The notes: generated by a model not told the origin, from the letters alone. Shown: positions 24,474 through 34,429, counted from the first letter of the stretch. The stretch: 62,318 bases of DNA from an uncultured Ruminococcus sp. (GCA_947345935.1 CAMZZN010000009.1:1-62318); one strand, 5' to 3'. Made by a program: numbers and translations.

Positions 24474-27245
24474 ATGGCACAGGATTACAATAATACGCTT
24501 AATTTACCTAAGACAGATTTTCCGATGCGTGGAAATCTGCCGAAAAGAGAACCTGAAACTCTTGAAAAATGGGAAAAAGAAAAACTTTACTACAAAATGA
24601 TTGAGAAGAATAAGGGGAAAAAATCCTATATTCTTCATGACGGACCTCCTTATGCAAACGGTGAGATCCACCTTGGTACGGCTCTTAACAAGACCCTCAA
24701 GGATTTTATAGTTAAATACAAAAATATGAGCGGCTTCTGTGCTCCCTATGTTCCCGGCTGGGATACTCATGGTCTGCCTATAGAACTTAAAGCAATGAAG
24801 GCTATCGGCGTTGAAAACGGCGCAATTCCGCCTGTTGAGCTGAGAAAGCACTGTCATGATTTTGCAATGAATCACGTTGCAAATCAGATGAAACAGTTCA
24901 AGAGGCTTGGAACACTTGGCGATTACGACTATCCCTATCTTACCCTCCGTCCCGCTTATGAGGCAAGGCAGGTTGAGGTATTCGGCGAAATGGCTAAGAA
25001 AGGCTATATGTATAAGGGGCTTAAACCGGTTTATTGGTGTCCGGACTGCAATACAGCCCTTGCCGAGGCTGAGATCGAGTACTCCAACGATCCTTGCTAC
25101 TCGATCTATGTTAAGTTCAATGTTACAGACGATAAGGGAATCTTCACAGGAATTGGTCTTGACCTTTCAAAAGTGTATTTTGTTATCTGGACGACAACTA
25201 CATGGACTATCCCCGGAAATCTGGCTATCTGCCTTGGACCAGAGTATAATTATACCCTTGTTAAGGTTGGTGAAGAGTATTATGTCATGGCTGAAGAGCT
25301 TGTAAAGACTACCATGGAGACTGCTGGAATCACCGATTACACAACCGATGGTATCTTTACAGGCGCAGAACTGGAGGGAATGAAGACAAAACATCCTCTT
25401 TACGATCGTTCGTCACCGATTATCGTAGGAGATCATGTTACTCTTGAAAGCGGTACCGGATGTGTTCATACTGCTCCCGGATACGGTGTTGAGGACTTTG
25501 AGGTCTGCAAGAATTATGATGATATCGGTATTATCGTCTGTGTTGACGCAAAGGGCAGACAGACTGCCGAAGCAGGAGAATTTGAGGGGATGGATACCGA
25601 CGAGGCGAACAAGGCTATTGCCGCAAAGCTTACCGAAGTTGGAGCAATGCTCGCTACACAGAAGATCGTTCACCAGTATCCTCACTGCTGGCGCTGCAAC
25701 AGCCCGATAATCTATCGTGCTACAGAGCAGTGGTTCTGTTCTGTAAACGGCTTTAAGGACGAAGCTATAAAGGCTATCGAAGAGGTTCAGTGGATCCCTG
25801 AATGGGGCGAAGACCGCATTAAGGGTATGGTGCGTGACCGTTCTGACTGGTGCATCTCACGTCAAAGAACATGGGGCGTTCCGATTCCGGTTATCTACTG
25901 TAAAGACTGCGGCAAGCCGATATATACGGATGAGACTATCAAGGCAATTGCCGATCTTTTCCGCAAAGAAGGATCTGACGCATGGTGGACAAAAGAACCT
26001 TCTGAGTTCATTCCCGCAAGCGTAAAGTGCGAGTGCGGATGCGGTGAATTTACAAAGGAATACGATATCATGGACGTATGGTTTGACAGCGGAGTTTCTC
26101 ACACGGCTGTAATGGACGATTTTGACAGTCTGACATGGCCTGCCGATCTCTATCTCGAAGGTGCGGATCAGTACAGAGGATGGTTCCAGTCGTCGTTGCT
26201 TACTTCTGTCGTATATAAGGGAAAAGCTCCTTACAAGGCTGTCTGCACTCATGGCTGGGTAGTTGACGGAGAGGGCAAAACAATGCATAAGTCTCTTGGA
26301 AACGGTATTGACCCCAGTGAGATAACAGACCAGTACGGTGCGGATATTCTCCGTCTTTGGGTGGCTTCTTCCGATTATCACTCTGATATCAGAATTTCAA
26401 AACCAATTCTCAGTCAGCTTTCAGACGCTTATAAGAAGATCAGGAACACAGCAAGATTTATTCTCGGAAACCTTGGCAACGGCAAGGGATTTACTCCCGA
26501 TACTGACAGCGTTTCTGACGATAAGCTCACAGAGCTTGATAAATGGGCAATTATGCGTCTCGACTCCCTTATCGACAAGGTGAATGAGGGATATAACGCT
26601 TTTGACTTCCATATCGCATTCCACGCAATCCATAACTTCTGTGTAATTGATATGTCCAATTTCTATCTTGATATAATCAAGGACAGACTTTACTGTGAGA
26701 AAGAGGATTCGGAAATCAGACGTTCTGCACAGACGGCTATGTATCGTATTCTCAGCGCTGTTGCAAGGCTTGCGGCTCCGATTATTTCATTTACTGCCGA
26801 AGAGATCTGGCAGTTTATGCCGCACACAGCATCTGATGATACGGAAAGCGTGTTCCTGAATCAGATGCCTGATAAGTCCGGTATTCAGTTTGATTCTGAA
26901 TTTATTGATAAGTGGAATTTCCTTTATTCCGTTCGTGAACAGGTAAATAAGGTTCTTGAAGAGGCAAGAAATGCCAAGACTATCGGTAAATCGCTGGAGG
27001 CAAAGATCGTTGTCAAAAGCAGCGAGGAAGATTACGAAAAATATTCCGCTCTTGCACAGCAGCTTCAGGAAGTGCTGATAGTTTCCGGAATTGAAGTCGA
27101 ACAATCTGACAGCGAAACGATGTTTGAAGTTGCAAAGGCTGACGGAGAAAAGTGCGAAAGATGTTGGTGCTACTCTAAGTACGTTGGCACAAATCATACT
27201 CATCCCACGCTTTGCCAGAGATGTGCAGCTGTTATTGAGATATAA
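24474..27245 (+). CDS. ileS: Isoleucyl-tRNA synthetase
   Basis: 923 aa from ATG 24474, giving the family N-terminus (YNNTLNLPKTDFPMRGNLPKREP). Class I synthetase: HIGH-like PYANGEIHLG near residue 58, editing CP1 domain with TTTTWTIPGN, GWDTHGLPIE, the KMSKS-like TMHKSLGN near residue 602, and a C-terminal zinc knuckle (CERCWCYSK and CQRC). The best ribosome site (AAGGAGG, 24440-24446) is 27 nt before the ATG, unusually far, and can pair with the nearby TCCTTCC; GGGGAAG closer to the ATG is weaker. No T-box is visible upstream. Confidence 0.96.
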   Translation: MAQDYNNTLNLPKTDFPMRGNLPKREPETLEKWEKEKLYYKMIEKNKGKKSYILHDGPPYANGEIHLGTALNKTLKDFIVKYKNMSGFCAPYVPGWDTHGLPIELKAMKAIGVENGAIPPVELRKHCHDFAMNHVANQMKQFKRLGTLGDYDYPYLTLRPAYEARQVEVFGEMAKKGYMYKGLKPVYWCPDCNTALAEAEIEYSNDPCYSIYVKFNVTDDKGIFTGIGLDLSKVYFVIWTTTTWTIPGNLAICLGPEYNYTLVKVGEEYYVMAEELVKTTMETAGITDYTTDGIFTGAELEGMKTKHPLYDRSSPIIVGDHVTLESGTGCVHTAPGYGVEDFEVCKNYDDIGIIVCVDAKGRQTAEAGEFEGMDTDEANKAIAAKLTEVGAMLATQKIVHQYPHCWRCNSPIIYRATEQWFCSVNGFKDEAIKAIEEVQWIPEWGEDRIKGMVRDRSDWCISRQRTWGVPIPVIYCKDCGKPIYTDETIKAIADLFRKEGSDAWWTKEPSEFIPASVKCECGCGEFTKEYDIMDVWFDSGVSHTAVMDDFDSLTWPADLYLEGADQYRGWFQSSLLTSVVYKGKAPYKAVCTHGWVVDGEGKTMHKSLGNGIDPSEITDQYGADILRLWVASSDYHSDIRISKPILSQLSDAYKKIRNTARFILGNLGNGKGFTPDTDSVSDDKLTELDKWAIMRLDSLIDKVNEGYNAFDFHIAFHAIHNFCVIDMSNFYLDIIKDRLYCEKEDSEIRRSAQTAMYRILSAVARLAAPIISFTAEEIWQFMPHTASDDTESVFLNQMPDKSGIQFDSEFIDKWNFLYSVREQVNKVLEEARNAKTIGKSLEAKIVVKSSEEDYEKYSALAQQLQEVLIVSGIEVEQSDSETMFEVAKADGEKCERCWCYSKYVGTNHTHPTLCQRCAAVIEI

Positions 27246-27255
27246 TTAGGATTAT

Positions 27256-27285
27256 ATTGCCTGCTGTCTGAGGGCGGCAGGCAAT
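27256..27285 (+). other. Strong hairpin between ileS and lspA
   Basis: ATTGCCTGCTGTC (27256-27268) pairs along 13 bp with GGCGGCAGGCAAT (27273-27285), two pairs being G-U, leaving a TGAG tetraloop. No T-run follows, so it is not a standard terminator; it could stabilise or partly attenuate the ileS-lspA transcript. Confidence 0.6.
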
Positions 27286-27305
27286 TGCTTGAAAGGATAA
27301 TTTTT

Positions 27306-27812
27306 GTGGCTATACTGCTTGTTGCAATGATAATCGTTCTTATTACAGCCGATCAGATTATAAAATTCTGGGCTGTAAATTCTCTTGAACCGATAGGAAA
27401 CATGGACTTTATCCGCTTCGGTGATCTGGAGATTTTCGACCTGACTTATCTGGAAAACAGAGGTGCGATTTTCGGAAGCATGGCAGGTCAAAGGTGGTTT
27501 CTTATCGGGTTTACTTCACTTGTTATTGCCGCCGGAATATTCGTGTTGTTTCGTTATATGAAGCGTTCAAAGTTTCTTAGTACGGCTATCGCACTGTTCA
27601 TTGCCGGAGGAATAGGAAACCTTATTGACCGTATACGTTTCGGTTACGTGGTAGATATGTTTGAGGTGAAGCTCTTTAAGTTTGCTGTTTTCAATTTTGC
27701 CGATATTTGTGTGACTTTTGCATTTATTATGGTTTTGATATATGCAGTTTTTATTGATCCTAAAATTGAAAAGCGGCTCAAGGCTGAGAAAGAGGCTGGA
27801 AAAAATGAGTGA
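27306..27812 (+). CDS. lspA: Lipoprotein signal peptidase II
   Basis: 168 aa from GTG 27306 (AAAGGA, eight-base spacing); TTG at 27285 is also in frame but sits in the hairpin. LspA cleaves lipoprotein signal peptides after lipid attachment, and this genome segment encodes several lipoproteins. Four membrane helices. The catalytic aspartates are in the GGIGNLIDRIRFGYVVDMFE and FNFADICV motifs (about residues 103-140). ADQIIKFW near the N-terminus is also conserved. Overlaps rluD-like gene by 8 nt. Confidence 0.95.
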   Translation: MAILLVAMIIVLITADQIIKFWAVNSLEPIGNMDFIRFGDLEIFDLTYLENRGAIFGSMAGQRWFLIGFTSLVIAAGIFVLFRYMKRSKFLSTAIALFIAGGIGNLIDRIRFGYVVDMFEVKLFKFAVFNFADICVTFAFIMVLIYAVFIDPKIEKRLKAEKEAGKNE

Positions 27813-28719
27813 ATCAATACTTCTTACAGTTTCCCAAAACGATGCGGAAATGCGTATTGATAAGTATATTTCGAACAATATTGCACAGCTTACAAGATCG
27901 GCGGTACAGGGGATTTGCGAATCGGGTGGAGTTTCCGTCAATGGAAGATCTGCAGTGAAAAACTACAAGTTGCGTGCCGGAGATGTTATAGCCGTTGATA
28001 TCCCCGAACCGCAGCCTATGGATGCCGTTCCGGAAAATATACCTCTTGATATAGTATACGAGGACAACGATCTGCTTGTGGTAAACAAACCGAAAGGTAT
28101 GGTGGTACATCCGGCTCATGGAAACTATAATGGAACTATGGTAAACGCACTTCTTTATCACTGCGGCGCAAGTCTTTCCGGAATCAACGGCGTAATACGC
28201 CCGGGAATCGTACACAGGATCGACAAGAATACCAGCGGTCTGCTGATCGTTGCCAAGAATGATGCTTCTCATTTAAAGCTTGCGGAGCAGATAAAGGTTC
28301 ACAGTTTTACACGTGAGTACGAGGCGATAGCAGCCGGTTATTTTAAGGAAACATCCGGAACTGTTGACGCTCCTATAGGACGTCATAAAACCGACCGCAA
28401 GAAAATGTGCGTGACGGCTGAAAATTCCCGGAACGCCGTTACTCACTACGAGGTTATGCGGCAATTTGGCGGATATGCTCATGTCCGGCTGCGGCTGGAA
28501 ACGGGACGTACTCATCAGATACGTGTGCATCTTGCTTATATCGGTCATCCTGTCCTCGGAGACGATGTGTATGGAAAGCAGTACAGGGGGATCGACGGGC
28601 AGTGTCTCCATGCACGAAAAATAGGATTTATTCACCCGTCGACAGGCGAGTACATGGAGTTTACCAGCCCTCTGCCCGATTATTTCACCGCACTGCTCAA
28701 ACGGCTTGAAAAAACATGA
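27805..28719 (+). CDS. RluA/RluD-family pseudouridine synthase
   Basis: 304 aa from ATG 27805. N-terminal S4 domain (MRIDKYISNNIAQLTRSAVQGICESGGVSVNGRS) and RluA catalytic domain with HRIDKNTSGLLIVAKND (catalytic Asp about residue 135) and the late GRTHQIRVHLAYIGHPVLGDDVYG. Full length and coupled to lspA. The lspA-rluD order is common in Firmicutes. Target is likely 23S rRNA uridines (RluD-type), by family and context. Confidence 0.93.
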   Translation: MSESILLTVSQNDAEMRIDKYISNNIAQLTRSAVQGICESGGVSVNGRSAVKNYKLRAGDVIAVDIPEPQPMDAVPENIPLDIVYEDNDLLVVNKPKGMVVHPAHGNYNGTMVNALLYHCGASLSGINGVIRPGIVHRIDKNTSGLLIVAKNDASHLKLAEQIKVHSFTREYEAIAAGYFKETSGTVDAPIGRHKTDRKKMCVTAENSRNAVTHYEVMRQFGGYAHVRLRLETGRTHQIRVHLAYIGHPVLGDDVYGKQYRGIDGQCLHARKIGFIHPSTGEYMEFTSPLPDYFTALLKRLEKT

Positions 28720-28730
28720 GGAGGGATAGT

Positions 28731-29561
28731 ATGTTCAGCGATATTAGCAAAGTAATTCTGCTCAGCGATATGGACGGAACGCTGCTGAATTCAAAAAAAC
28801 AGATATCTGACTGTGACAGGGCTGCAATTGAGCAGTTTACGTCTCTCGGAGGTAAATTCACAATAGCTACAGGCAGGACGATACAGGCTTTTGAACAGTA
28901 TACCAGACTTTTTAATCTGAAGATGCCGGTAATTATGTACAACGGAGCGGCTATCCATGATTATGCATCCGGGAAAACGGTGTTTACTCATCCTCTGCCT
29001 GACTGTGCCAAGGAAACGGCAGTCAGGATAATGGAGATGATGCCGGATGCCGGCGGCGAGGTTCTTAAAACTGACGGAACTTATGTGTTCAGCAATACGG
29101 AGTATCAGCAGCTTCATACAAAGCTCTGCAATATCGTGCCTTTCTACGAAAAACTTCCGGAAATTGCAGACGGAGGCTGGCTGAAAGTCCTTTTTGCCCT
29201 TGCGCCGGAGGATATTCCGTTTCTTGAGATACTCATAAAGCAAAAAGGATTTGACCAGACATTTGATTTTGTAAGATCGGCGGAGATTTTCCTTGAAATG
29301 CTGCCAAAGGGCGTAAGCAAGGGATCGGCACTGAAAGAATACCGGAATCTGCCTGGTATGAAAAATATGACTTTTGTTGCTGTCGGCGATTTTGATAACG
29401 ATATTGAAATGATACGTGAGGCGGATTTCGGAGTGTGCCCTGCAAATGCCGAAGAATCTGTCAAGGCTGAATCGGATATGGTGCTCAGCCGGACAAACGA
29501 TCAGGGAGCAATAGCCGAACTGATAGACTACATAGTTAATAAATGCGGTGCAAGCCGTTAA
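28731..29561 (+). CDS. Cof-type HAD phosphatase
   Basis: 276 aa from ATG 28731, 6 nt after AGGAGGG; ATG 28716 overlaps the previous stop and has no such site. HAD motif I DMDGTLLNS near residues 13-21, a type IIB cap, motif III KGVSKGSAL and motif IV GDFDNDIEM near 219-227. These enzymes dephosphorylate sugar phosphates, FMN or similar; substrate not predictable. Eighteen nt before the transketolase start, so probably in the same operon. Confidence 0.88.
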   Translation: MFSDISKVILLSDMDGTLLNSKKQISDCDRAAIEQFTSLGGKFTIATGRTIQAFEQYTRLFNLKMPVIMYNGAAIHDYASGKTVFTHPLPDCAKETAVRIMEMMPDAGGEVLKTDGTYVFSNTEYQQLHTKLCNIVPFYEKLPEIADGGWLKVLFALAPEDIPFLEILIKQKGFDQTFDFVRSAEIFLEMLPKGVSKGSALKEYRNLPGMKNMTFVAVGDFDNDIEMIREADFGVCPANAEESVKAESDMVLSRTNDQGAIAELIDYIVNKCGASR

Positions 29562-29578
29562 AATAAATGGAGGTTTTT

Positions 29579-30418
29579 ATGGACGCATCTTTAAAAAAGA
29601 ATTTGCAGAAGATAGCCTGCAAGGTCAGAATGGGCGTTATTGAGGGGACTTATAACGCTAAATCAGGTCATCCGGGCGGTTCTCTGTCTATCTGCGACAC
29701 ATTGACATATCTGTATTACATCAAAATGAATGTGGATGGTGCAAATCCTGATGATCCCGCCAGAGATCGTCTTGTTCTTTCAAAGGGACATACGGCGCCT
29801 GCTCTTTATTCCGTACTTGCGCAAAAGGGATATTTTGATGAAATCGAATTGAAATCCCTTCGCCACATCGGCGCAATATTACAGGGACATCCGTGCATTC
29901 ACATTCCGGGAATTGATATGTCCAGCGGTTCGCTCGGTCAGGGAATTTCCGCCGCCTGCGGTATGGCTCTTGCCGGCAAGCTTGACGGAAAATCCTACAA
30001 CGTTTATGCGATCCTTGGAGACGGAGAGATCGAGGAGGGACAAGTCTGGGAAGCTGCTATGTTTGCAGCGCATTACGGTCTTTCAAATCTGACGGCAATC
30101 GTTGACAACAATGGACTTCAGATCGATGGCGCTATCAATGAAGTATGCTCGCCTGAGCCTATTACGGATAAATTTGCAGCGTTCGGCTGGCACGTCATAA
30201 CCATGGACGCCCATGATTTCGACGATATTGACAGAGCTTTTACAGAGGCATCTGCCGTAACCGACAAGCCTGTTGCCATTATTCAGAAAAGTGTTAAGGG
30301 CAAGGGCGTATCTTTTATGGAAAATAAGGTTGACTGGCACGGCAAAGCTCCAAATGCACAGGAGTACAGTCAGGCAATGTCAGAGCTTGAAGCACAGTTA
30401 AAGGAATTGGAGGGCTGA
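29579..30418 (+). CDS. Transketolase, N-terminal (TPP-binding) subunit
   Basis: 279 aa from ATG 29579 (TGGAGG, seven bases upstream). Split transketolases are typical of Clostridia and some archaea. GHPGGSLS near residue 33-40, GHTAPALYSVLAQKGYF, then the TPP/Mg motif GDGEIEEGQVWEAAMFAAHYGLSNLTAIVDNNGLQIDG. Four nt before the partner subunit; together they interconvert C5 and C3-C7 sugar phosphates. Confidence 0.93.
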   Translation: MDASLKKNLQKIACKVRMGVIEGTYNAKSGHPGGSLSICDTLTYLYYIKMNVDGANPDDPARDRLVLSKGHTAPALYSVLAQKGYFDEIELKSLRHIGAILQGHPCIHIPGIDMSSGSLGQGISAACGMALAGKLDGKSYNVYAILGDGEIEEGQVWEAAMFAAHYGLSNLTAIVDNNGLQIDGAINEVCSPEPITDKFAAFGWHVITMDAHDFDDIDRAFTEASAVTDKPVAIIQKSVKGKGVSFMENKVDWHGKAPNAQEYSQAMSELEAQLKELEG

Positions 30419-30422
30419 GGTC

Positions 30423-31373
30423 ATGGCAGATGTAATTAAAAAGGCTACAAGAGAGAGTTACGGAGAGGCTCTCCGTGATTTTGCGCAGGAGTATAAGGAA
30501 CTTGTCGTACTCGACGCCGATCTTGCTGCCGCCACAAAAACAGGTATTTTTAAGAAAGCATATCCGGAGCGATTCTTTGACTGCGGAATCGCTGAGGCAA
30601 ACATGATGGGGGTTGCTGCCGGTCTTGCAGCCTGCGGAAAGATTCCGTTTGCGAGTACGTTTGCTATGTTTGCAGCAGGAAGAGCTTATGAGATCGTAAG
30701 AAATTCCATTGGATATCCTCATCTCAACGTTAAGATCGGCGCTACTCATGCCGGAATTTCCGTCGGCGAGGACGGTGCAACTCATCAGTGCAACGAGGAT
30801 ATCGCACTTATGAGAACGATTCCCGGAATGACGATCATAAATCCGTGCGACGATATTGAAGCACGTGCAGCCGTTAAAGCTGCTCTCGATTTCAACGGCC
30901 CTGTATATATGCGCTTCGGACGTCTTGCTGTTCCTGTTATCAACGACAGGGAAACGTATAAGTTCGAGCTTGGCAAAGGTGTCGTTCTCCGTGAGGGAAC
31001 TGACGTAACTGTCGTTGCTACAGGTCTTATGGTGAACGAGGCGGTTGAAGCTGCAAAGGTTCTGGAGTCTGAAGGAATTTCTGTACAGGTTGTAAATATC
31101 CATACAATAAAGCCTATTGACAAGGAACTTATCACTGAATGCGCAGAGAAAACCGGGCTTATTGTTACTGCCGAGGAGCACAGCGTTATCGGCGGACTTG
31201 GTTCAGCCGTTGCGGAAACCGTTACGGAAAGAAATCCTGTTCCTGTTGTGAAGATAGGCGTAAATGACGAGTACGGACATTCCGGTCCTGCTGTTGATCT
31301 TCTTAAAGAATTCGGACTTTCTGCTGAGAATATCGTTAGAACGATCAAGGATGCAATGAAACTAAAAAAGTAA
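30423..31373 (+). CDS. Transketolase, C-terminal (pyrimidine-binding) subunit
   Basis: 316 aa. PYR domain: ATRESYGEALRDFAQEYKELVVLDADL, FDCGIAEANMMGVAAGLAACG (Glu that activates TPP), then the transketolase C-domain (VTVVATGLMVNEAVEAAKVLESEG, GLGSAVAETV). Completes the enzyme with the gene before it. Full length for the split family. The hairpin 6 nt after the stop may end the operon. Confidence 0.93.
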   Translation: MADVIKKATRESYGEALRDFAQEYKELVVLDADLAAATKTGIFKKAYPERFFDCGIAEANMMGVAAGLAACGKIPFASTFAMFAAGRAYEIVRNSIGYPHLNVKIGATHAGISVGEDGATHQCNEDIALMRTIPGMTIINPCDDIEARAAVKAALDFNGPVYMRFGRLAVPVINDRETYKFELGKGVVLREGTDVTVVATGLMVNEAVEAAKVLESEGISVQVVNIHTIKPIDKELITECAEKTGLIVTAEEHSVIGGLGSAVAETVTERNPVPVVKIGVNDEYGHSGPAVDLLKEFGLSAENIVRTIKDAMKLKK

Positions 31374-31378
31374 AAAAT

Positions 31379-31407
31379 AATCCCAGCGGCATTGTGTTGC
31401 TGGGATT
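31379..31407. terminator. Hairpin after the transketolase genes
   Basis: AATCCCAGC (31379-31387) pairs with GCTGGGATT (31399-31407), extended by G-U pairs. On the plus strand no T-run follows; on the minus strand it is followed by TTATTTTTTAC. Probably a weak bidirectional terminator. Confidence 0.5.
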
Positions 31408-31593
31408 CCATATCGTAATAGCACTGTTAATCTTGAGGACAGCCGTGAATCACTTTGGAAAATGGTATACTATACCTCTGATAAAAATCACACTATTGAA
31501 TTTTGGTTTAATCCGGAACAGTCATGTGAACTATGATCTGTTGACGTTTCATATGCTTATTATAACGAATGATATTTAATAACTGAAATACTG

Positions 31594-31640
31594 ATCGGGT
31601 TGATGCAGTGTAAAAAACTGTATCAACCCGATTTAATTTT
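31594..31640. terminator. Strong bidirectional terminator
   Basis: ATCGGGTTGATGCAGT (31594-31609) pairs over 16 bp (one G-U) with ACTGTATCAACCCGAT (31617-31632), followed by TTAATTTTAT. It lies between convergent genes. The stretch 31408-31593 holds only a 61-codon open frame with no ribosome site, which I regard as spurious. Confidence 0.85.
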
Positions 31641-34176
31641 ATAATTTCAGCAGCGCTTTTCTTATGAGCACATTATCAAATATGTCGATGCAGCCGTCGT
31701 CGTCTAAGTCGGCTGCGGATGCCTGTTCCGGGGTAAGTTCGCCAAGTCGGAGAAGATATTTTTGCAACATTACCAGATCGCCGGTATCGAGCTTTCCTGA
31801 ACCGTTTATATCCCCCTTGACAGGCTGATGGAATTGTGACGCTGGTACAGCCATTGCAAAGAAATTGACGCACATATACGATTGACCGTTGCTGCCGAGT
31901 GTGACCTTTTCGTCTTTTTTGACTTGTTTTCTGTACAGGTCGAAAGTTACACCATTGGATGAAGTGACGGTGGAATTATCCGGAAGCTTTTCATAACCCG
32001 AAAGCCAGTCCGGAACTGTTTCAACTCTCCGGTCAAGAGCAATCATCAGGTCGATATCGTCGCCGGCAGTGAAAACAGCCGTATCTCCGGTGGAAGATTT
32101 TGCGTCGCAGGCAGTCATGAGAATTTCGCATCCTTCCGCTTCTTTCGGCAGATCAGTGACAGTGAAATCACGGTCGCCGAAAATTTTCGGTCCCGCACCT
32201 ATCGTCCATTTGTCTGGATATGCGTTTTCACTGACGCTGACGTTTTTGAAGTAAATTCCGTTTATCGGAAGAGCGTCTTTGCCAAATACGAAATTATCAA
32301 CATTGAGAAGATAACCTTCGCCTCCCGTAAATTTAAGATAGAGATTATGAATTCCGCTTATCTTGTTTATGTTGAATTCTACGTCCTGATAATCGCTGAA
32401 TCCGGAAGTTCCCTTGAAATCCGCATAAGCAGCTGGAGTACCGTCAAGTGTGTCAAGATAAAGCTCGATTTTTGCCGCATTTCCTGAAACACGTGCCTTG
32501 AATCTTTTTGCGCCGTCGCCAAAGTCAATTTTGCGGTATACGGCGTAGTCTCCGTTTTCAATAAATCCGATGTTTCCGCCGCCGTCCGGAAGAGTTTCTG
32601 TTTTTATTCCTTCCTGAGTCCAGAAATTCTCTGCCTCTATAGTCTCAAACGCCGATACTGCCGGAACGGGAGGTACAGTGTTTTCAGGAGAAATCTCAAC
32701 TACTCCTTCCGGGAATGAATCAACCGTCAGGTCGTTGATATAATATTCGATATTTGTATATCCTTTGCCACAGTAATCGCCGTTGATGTCCCCGGGATCG
32801 TTGGGATCAAGACCTCTTGCTTCTTCCCATTCGTCCGGCATTCCGTCGTTATCACTGTCGATTATTTCTTTTTTAAGCACGGCGGACGGGTATGTATATG
32901 TTACGCCGCACTGGATCTTATATTTATCAAGATCGGTGTTCGATGCGTCATATTCGGAAGTTCCGCTGCACGAGCCTGTACCGTTTCTGGTTTCTTCTGC
33001 GCACTGAAGGTCAATTGCCGTTCTTTTATCGGAGGAAATACCGTTTCCGGCAAAATTTATAACATGATCGTATGAATCAGCCGCACTTTCTGCGCCGGCA
33101 ACAGAAGAAACGTTTTCGTCGTTGACGATAGTCTGAAACGGGGCGGAGGAGTAGAGATCGTCCTTTGTAATTCCAATAGATGTCTTTACGCTCACCCCAG
33201 ACCAGTTATCGTTTGTTATCGCATGGAGAGAGCCGTCTTTGTTTATCATTCGGTTTCCGTCGCAGTAAACCTTGAAGTTTTCAGGCTTCGTACTGCTGTC
33301 AACGGACATCCAGTGGTAACCGCCGGTAGTGGAATTTCCTGCTTTAAGGGTATTGTTCACATAATTCAGATGGCCGATAGTTCCGTAAGCTGTCTGGTAT
33401 CCCCAGTCGTAAATAATATTATTGGTGAAATCAGCTGTGTAGGTATCCTGTACCTTGCCACGGAAATTTCTTGAAACGTTGTGGATGATAAGGTTGTGGT
33501 CGAATGTGAGATTTCCCTTGCCCATCATAAGACCGAATCCGTGTAGACCCTTTTTGTGACCGCCCCATGAATCGGCAGGACCGAGCACGGAATATTGAAC
33601 AGTGTAATTCATGTTGTTGGAGTAAAGACCCCATTGTTCGTCGGTAGTCCAGCCCATGGAGCAGTGATCAATAATGGAATTTGAACCTTTTGCGCCGCCC
33701 CATGCGTCGTTTCCGGAGCTTGTCGCAGCATATGGACCTGGACGTGAGCTGATGTATCGGCAGATGATATTATCTCCTGACATACCCATTTTATAGTTTT
33801 TCAAAGTGATACCTGAGCCTCCCGGAGCTGTCTGTCCGGCAATTGTAATATTGCTCTGGCAGAGAATGTTGCTTTTAAGTTCGATAGTTCCGCTTACATC
33901 GAAAACAACGATGCGGTTGGATTTGCTTACGGCGTCACGGAAAGAGCCTGCGCCGCTGTCGTTAAGGTTTGTGACGTGATATACTTCGCCTCCACGTCCG
34001 CCGGTTGCATATTTTCCGCCGCCGACAGCACCGGGGAAAGCGGGGATATTGGATGAAGCTGCATCTGCCGTAACGACCTCAGATGTTTTTCTCTCCGGTA
34101 AGACGATGCCTGTGCATGACGCAGCGGTGATAATCCCAGCAAAAAAAGCGGTAATTTTTTTAAGTTTTATATTCAT
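31639..34176 (-). CDS. Secreted pectate lyase with CBM and type I dockerin
   Basis: 845 aa from ATG 34176, with AGGAGG 6 nt upstream. Signal peptide (LKKITAFFAGIITAASCTG), then a right-handed beta-helix of PL1 type (about 45-400: GGRGGEVYHVTNLNDSGAGSFRDAV, NITIAGQTAPGGSG, DHCSMGWTTDEQWGLY, NVSRNFRGK). Next come a calcium-binding DSDNDGMPDEW segment, a CBM6/35-like module (FETIEAENF ... about 525-645), and a C-terminal dockerin with two DxNxSGxxDxxD-like loops (GDINGSGKLDTGDLV; ADLDDDGCIDIFDNV). It depolymerises pectin outside the cell, probably docked to a scaffold-type cohesin, none of which is in the window. Confidence 0.93.
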   Translation of the reverse strand: MNIKLKKITAFFAGIITAASCTGIVLPERKTSEVVTADAASSNIPAFPGAVGGGKYATGGRGGEVYHVTNLNDSGAGSFRDAVSKSNRIVVFDVSGTIELKSNILCQSNITIAGQTAPGGSGITLKNYKMGMSGDNIICRYISSRPGPYAATSSGNDAWGGAKGSNSIIDHCSMGWTTDEQWGLYSNNMNYTVQYSVLGPADSWGGHKKGLHGFGLMMGKGNLTFDHNLIIHNVSRNFRGKVQDTYTADFTNNIIYDWGYQTAYGTIGHLNYVNNTLKAGNSTTGGYHWMSVDSSTKPENFKVYCDGNRMINKDGSLHAITNDNWSGVSVKTSIGITKDDLYSSAPFQTIVNDENVSSVAGAESAADSYDHVINFAGNGISSDKRTAIDLQCAEETRNGTGSCSGTSEYDASNTDLDKYKIQCGVTYTYPSAVLKKEIIDSDNDGMPDEWEEARGLDPNDPGDINGDYCGKGYTNIEYYINDLTVDSFPEGVVEISPENTVPPVPAVSAFETIEAENFWTQEGIKTETLPDGGGNIGFIENGDYAVYRKIDFGDGAKRFKARVSGNAAKIELYLDTLDGTPAAYADFKGTSGFSDYQDVEFNINKISGIHNLYLKFTGGEGYLLNVDNFVFGKDALPINGIYFKNVSVSENAYPDKWTIGAGPKIFGDRDFTVTDLPKEAEGCEILMTACDAKSSTGDTAVFTAGDDIDLMIALDRRVETVPDWLSGYEKLPDNSTVTSSNGVTFDLYRKQVKKDEKVTLGSNGQSYMCVNFFAMAVPASQFHQPVKGDINGSGKLDTGDLVMLQKYLLRLGELTPEQASAADLDDDGCIDIFDNVLIRKALLKL

Positions 34177-34429
34177 TTTATATCCTCCTATCATGTTATG
34201 CATAAATATATTCCGATTCCATACAAAAATAACAATATATAATATTATACATTATTTATAAACAAAAAACAATGAAAAATAGTATTTTTCTCCGAATTAA
34301 AATAATGTCTTTATTTTGATGTGTAAAAAAATCTTTTCTTAACGGGCAATATTAAGATTATTGTGCGGTGCTAATCTATAGCCAACAGAAATTGTTAAAA
34401 TTAATTTCTATATTTTTTGAAAAAATTGG

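Noticed and set aside
31394..31579. 61-codon open frame between the transketolase genes and the pectate lyase
   Set aside because: It begins inside a hairpin, has no ribosome site and an uneven composition typical of noncoding AT-rich DNA.
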